Below are positions 61,896-64,000 of a stretch of 64,000 nucleotides of DNA, piece after piece. The number at the start of each line of letters is the position of its first letter. Position 1 is the stretch's first letter. The stretch comes from Anaerococcus pacaensis 9403502. GTDB lineage: Bacteria > Bacillota > Clostridia > Tissierellales > Peptoniphilaceae. The notes under the pieces were generated by a model. It worked only from the letters and a program-made list of their open reading frames with translations, searched no databases and was not told the origin of the DNA. Both the position numbers and the translations under genes were made by a program. Location: NCBI GenBank assembly GCA_000308255.3, contig HG326665.1, forward strand, positions 138,672-202,671. Direction: 5' to 3'.

Positions 61896-62429
61896 ACGTT
61901 TGTTCCAATCATATTTATTTAATTTATTAAAATAAATGGTCTTAACTTCCCCTAGTTGGTTGTTGGTATTATTATTATCCACGTGATCTGCTATAAAACC
62001 TAGCTTTTCTTGGACTCTTTGAGAGTTATAATTGCCCTCAAAATATCCAGCCCAGATGGTATCGTATCCTAATGCATCAAAAGCCCAGCTAATAAGATAT
62101 CTACTTGCTTCTGGTGCATAGCCATGGCCCCAATAATCTTCCCCCAGCCAATACCCTAACTCTAAGGCATCTTCATCTATATCTAAATTGTGGGCTGGTT
62201 TATGGAGGCCAATGCTACCGATGATTTGATTTTCAGATTTTAAAACTATTGCAAAAGTCTTATCATCAGAGAGTACATTTTCTATAATTCTCCTACTCTC
62301 ATCTTCATCCTTATGAGGAGGCCAACCAGTTATAGGGCCCACATTTGGATTTTTGGCGAGAGTATATAGTCTATTAGCATCAGATATATACCAAGGCCTT
62401 AATATTAGCCTATCAGTTTCAAAAATCAT
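61881..62429 (-). CDS. RimJ/RimL-like GNAT acetyltransferase
   Basis: A 182-residue GNAT that moves acetyl from acetyl-CoA to an amine, often a ribosomal-protein or small-molecule target. Starts IFETDRLILRPW as in RimJ-like enzymes; the acetyl-CoA loop is YWLGEDYWGHGYAPEA; NYNSQRVQEKLGF is the conserved end. Its stop falls in the terminator loop. The next upstream gene ends 13 nt away. Substrate unknown. Confidence 0.9.
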   Translation of the reverse strand: MIFETDRLILRPWYISDANRLYTLAKNPNVGPITGWPPHKDEDESRRIIENVLSDDKTFAIVLKSENQIIGSIGLHKPAHNLDIDEDALELGYWLGEDYWGHGYAPEASRYLISWAFDALGYDTIWAGYFEGNYNSQRVQEKLGFIADHVDNNNTNNQLGEVKTIYFNKLNKYDWNKRKNKD

Positions 62430-62442
62430 AGTAATTCCTTTG

Positions 62443-63186
62443 TTATAAATCTTTATTTAGATAGGCCACTAGTTCATCTACTGATTTGATATATTCGTTT
62501 AAAAGGCTAGCCTCCATCATTGTGAAATCAGCGAAACTTCTATTCTCTATCCTAGTAAGCCTATCTTTCATAGCTTTAGTATGAGCGATTCTAGTGGATA
62601 GGTGGATGTTGTAGCGGCTTAATTTTTTATATAAGTTTATTGAACTCAGGTCAATTTTATTTGATTCAAAATTTTGGAAAAACTCCAAGCCTTTGTGTCC
62701 GCCAAATGCCATGCCTTCACCTAGTAGTTTTATATGCTCTAGCCTAATAGCTCCAAGTTTCATCCCACCTTTGCCAGTCTGAACTGGCCCACCACCAATA
62801 TTAGATAGTATTGTCCTATCCCTTACTATCCCATGTAGTTTCTTGATCGGGGTTCCGGTAGATGCTTTGGTAAAGTTGCCTGTGACTTTTTTAACTACAC
62901 TTGGTCCAGCCAAATAAATGACAATTCCGTCAATTGCAATAGCAGCCGCTATCCCACCATAAATGGCACTATTATCTTTTATAACTTTTAGTGAGTTCTG
63001 ATTATCCCTGTATTCGTCGTAATTCGTTAGTATGTCATGAATTTTATCAGTCGTTTCACTATCTACATTACTGATATTATCAAAAAATGATAAGCTATTT
63101 ACAATAAGTCTCTGAGCCTCATCTCTCATTGCAGTTAGTTCGTCAAATTTGTCTTTAAGATGCTCTTCTTTTGATTTTTCGTTCAT
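62443..63186 (-). CDS. Unknown protein with N-terminal coiled coil
   Basis: A 247-residue protein. Residues 1-85 are charged and helical (KSKEEHLKDKFDELTAMRDEAQRL), probably coiled. A hydrophobic stretch AIYGGIAAAIAIDGIVIYLAG (about 90-112) could be a membrane or buried helix. A glycine-rich part (GGGPVQTGKGGMKLG) and more helices follow. The second of two adjacent ATGs (63186) is better spaced from GGAG. No family recognised. It lies in a row of minus-strand genes with 11-14-nt gaps. Confidence 0.7.
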   Translation of the reverse strand: MNEKSKEEHLKDKFDELTAMRDEAQRLIVNSLSFFDNISNVDSETTDKIHDILTNYDEYRDNQNSLKVIKDNSAIYGGIAAAIAIDGIVIYLAGPSVVKKVTGNFTKASTGTPIKKLHGIVRDRTILSNIGGGPVQTGKGGMKLGAIRLEHIKLLGEGMAFGGHKGLEFFQNFESNKIDLSSINLYKKLSRYNIHLSTRIAHTKAMKDRLTRIENRSFADFTMMEASLLNEYIKSVDELVAYLNKDL

Positions 63187-63200
63187 CATATCTCCGATTA

Positions 63201-63668
63201 TTACTTTAAATATTTAATATAGATTTGGCAAGGATTCCAAGCATCCCACATATCCGGGAAGCATTCTAGCTCTACATAACCCATATATACATAGTATTTA
63301 TTGGTTATATCATATTCAGCATAATGTCCACTCTTAACAGTCTTGACTTGCGAATAAATGTAGCCTAAATCACGAGCAAGGTTTTCGTAGGCTTCGTTTA
63401 GAACAGTTCCCACACCCTTTTTATGATATTCTTTTTTGACACCCATGACAAATATATCAGCTGTATCTTTACTAGTAGCATTTAGGACAATAAAGCCTGC
63501 TAATTTACCGTCCACATATGCTGCTAGATATGGCATATCTTTAGAATCTGTTATATAACTTTCAGTCGATTCTGGAATACCAAACCATTCTGGCAAGTCG
63601 TATAAGATTTCTCTTGCTATTTTCTCTTTTTCATCTATATCTTCAACTCGATTAACATCAATTTTCAT
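63201..63668 (-). CDS. GNAT acetyltransferase
   Basis: A 155-residue GNAT with VEDIDEKEKIAREILYDLPEWFG, AYVDGKLAGFIVL and the acetyl-CoA site VMGVKKEYHKKGVGTVL. The ending YYVYMGYVELECFPDMWDAWNPC is like the aminoglycoside or small-molecule acetyltransferases of the YhbS type. The start 63668 is preceded by GAGGAG 11 nt away, inside the end of the AlkD-like gene, which it overlaps by 11 nt. An ATG 8 codons earlier contains the RBS and is not used. Confidence 0.87.
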   Translation of the reverse strand: MKIDVNRVEDIDEKEKIAREILYDLPEWFGIPESTESYITDSKDMPYLAAYVDGKLAGFIVLNATSKDTADIFVMGVKKEYHKKGVGTVLNEAYENLARDLGYIYSQVKTVKSGHYAEYDITNKYYVYMGYVELECFPDMWDAWNPCQIYIKYLK

Positions 63669-64000
63669 TTTTATTTTTGCTCCTCGATCCATGCTTTATA
63701 ATCCATGCAGTTTCCTTGCTTGGATTATCGGACCATTTATTTATTATATAATCGAACTTCTCTTCGTCTTCTTTATATAAATCATTTAAGTTGTTAGCTA
63801 CAGATTTTTTGATGTATGGATCTGGGTCATTTTTGAGATTATCAAGTATTATAAAATAATCATCAAAGTATTCTAAAGCCCTATACATTTTCTTAGCCCA
63901 AGGCAGTCTTATTCTAACGCATTCACTAGCAAGTCTTCTCACGCGTTCGTTTTCATCCACTGACCACTCTTTTAATAACTCGAATGATTCTTCGGGATAG
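63658..64000 (-). CDS. DNA alkylation repair (HEAT-like) protein, 3' part
   Basis: The frame is open to the window edge, so about 113 C-terminal residues are seen (YPEESFELLKEWSVDENERV and on). ENERVRRLASECVRIRLPWA, LKNDPDPYIKKSVANNLNDL and KETAWIIKHG are the recurring HEAT-repeat phrases of AlkC/AlkD-type alkylpurine repair proteins. The full enzyme would remove or handle alkylated bases. An apparent start at 63960 is internal; the true start lies beyond 64000. Confidence 0.85.
   Translation of the reverse strand, partial: YPEESFELLKEWSVDENERVRRLASECVRIRLPWAKKMYRALEYFDDYFIILDNLKNDPDPYIKKSVANNLNDLYKEDEEKFDYIINKWSDNPSKETAWIIKHGSRSKNKNEN

Overview
The window is AT-rich DNA from a low-GC Gram-positive anaerobe. 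The gene set fits the Peptoniphilaceae (Anaerococcus, Peptoniphilus, Finegoldia type): a flavin-dependent thymidylate synthase, PPDK with its DUF299 regulator, a DUF969/DUF979/pyroglutamyl-peptidase operon, a BceRS/BceAB-like module, a T-box in front of valS, and a giant cell-wall protein with an NPKTG sortase signal. The genus is an inference, not shown by the sequence. No rRNA, tRNA or CRISPR array was recognised.

Layout. 1-5.6 kb: thyX, a polytopic membrane protein, and a tight five-gene minus-strand operon (transglutaminase-like lipoprotein, unknown protein, macro-domain hydrolase, a protein with a HEPN-like RxxxxH motif and a Mrr-like C-terminus, DUF308 membrane protein). 5.8-8.3 kb: glycerate kinase and a GntP permease. 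8.4-13.4 kb: BceS/BceR/BceB/BceA-like genes plus a membrane-anchored protein behind a perfect inverted repeat. 13.5-18.7 kb: a three-gene overlapping operon of a TerB-C-like protein, a BrxD-like (DUF2791) ATPase and an Lhr/BrxHI-like helicase, the strongest candidate for an unusual system here. 18.8-20.1 kb: two paralogous small acidic proteins and a fructosamine-kinase-like gene. 20.3-22.2 kb: a secreted 5'-nucleotidase.

22.3-24.1 kb is non-coding direct repeats interrupted by an IS3-family element. 24.1-34.2 kb is one 3377-residue surface protein with about 29 G5-like repeats, part of them in a four-repeat higher-order pattern. 34.6-36.9 kb: a CapA-like protein and three small acidic proteins. 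37.0-39.2 kb: pcp-DUF979-DUF969. 39.3-44.1 kb: two genes that meet tail to tail and both look cut, a cold-shock protein, a methyltransferase and a phosphonate-type ABC transporter whose ATPase and two permeases are fused in one chain. 44.2-50.8 kb: valS with T-box, then the PPDK regulator and ppdK.

50.8-61.3 kb is a duplicated, rearranged and partly decaying region. Two copies each of a DUF6544-like protein, a DegV protein, a small radical SAM protein and a 111-residue protein lie among DUF1576 and hydrolase genes and several pseudogenes (OpuAC tail, AI-2E permease tail, nonsense-interrupted gene). A 150-nt imperfect hairpin at 59.7-59.9 kb looks like a small mobile repeat or long terminator. 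The end (61.3-64 kb) holds two GNAT acetyltransferases, two unknown genes and the 3' part of a DNA-alkylation-repair HEAT protein that runs off the edge.
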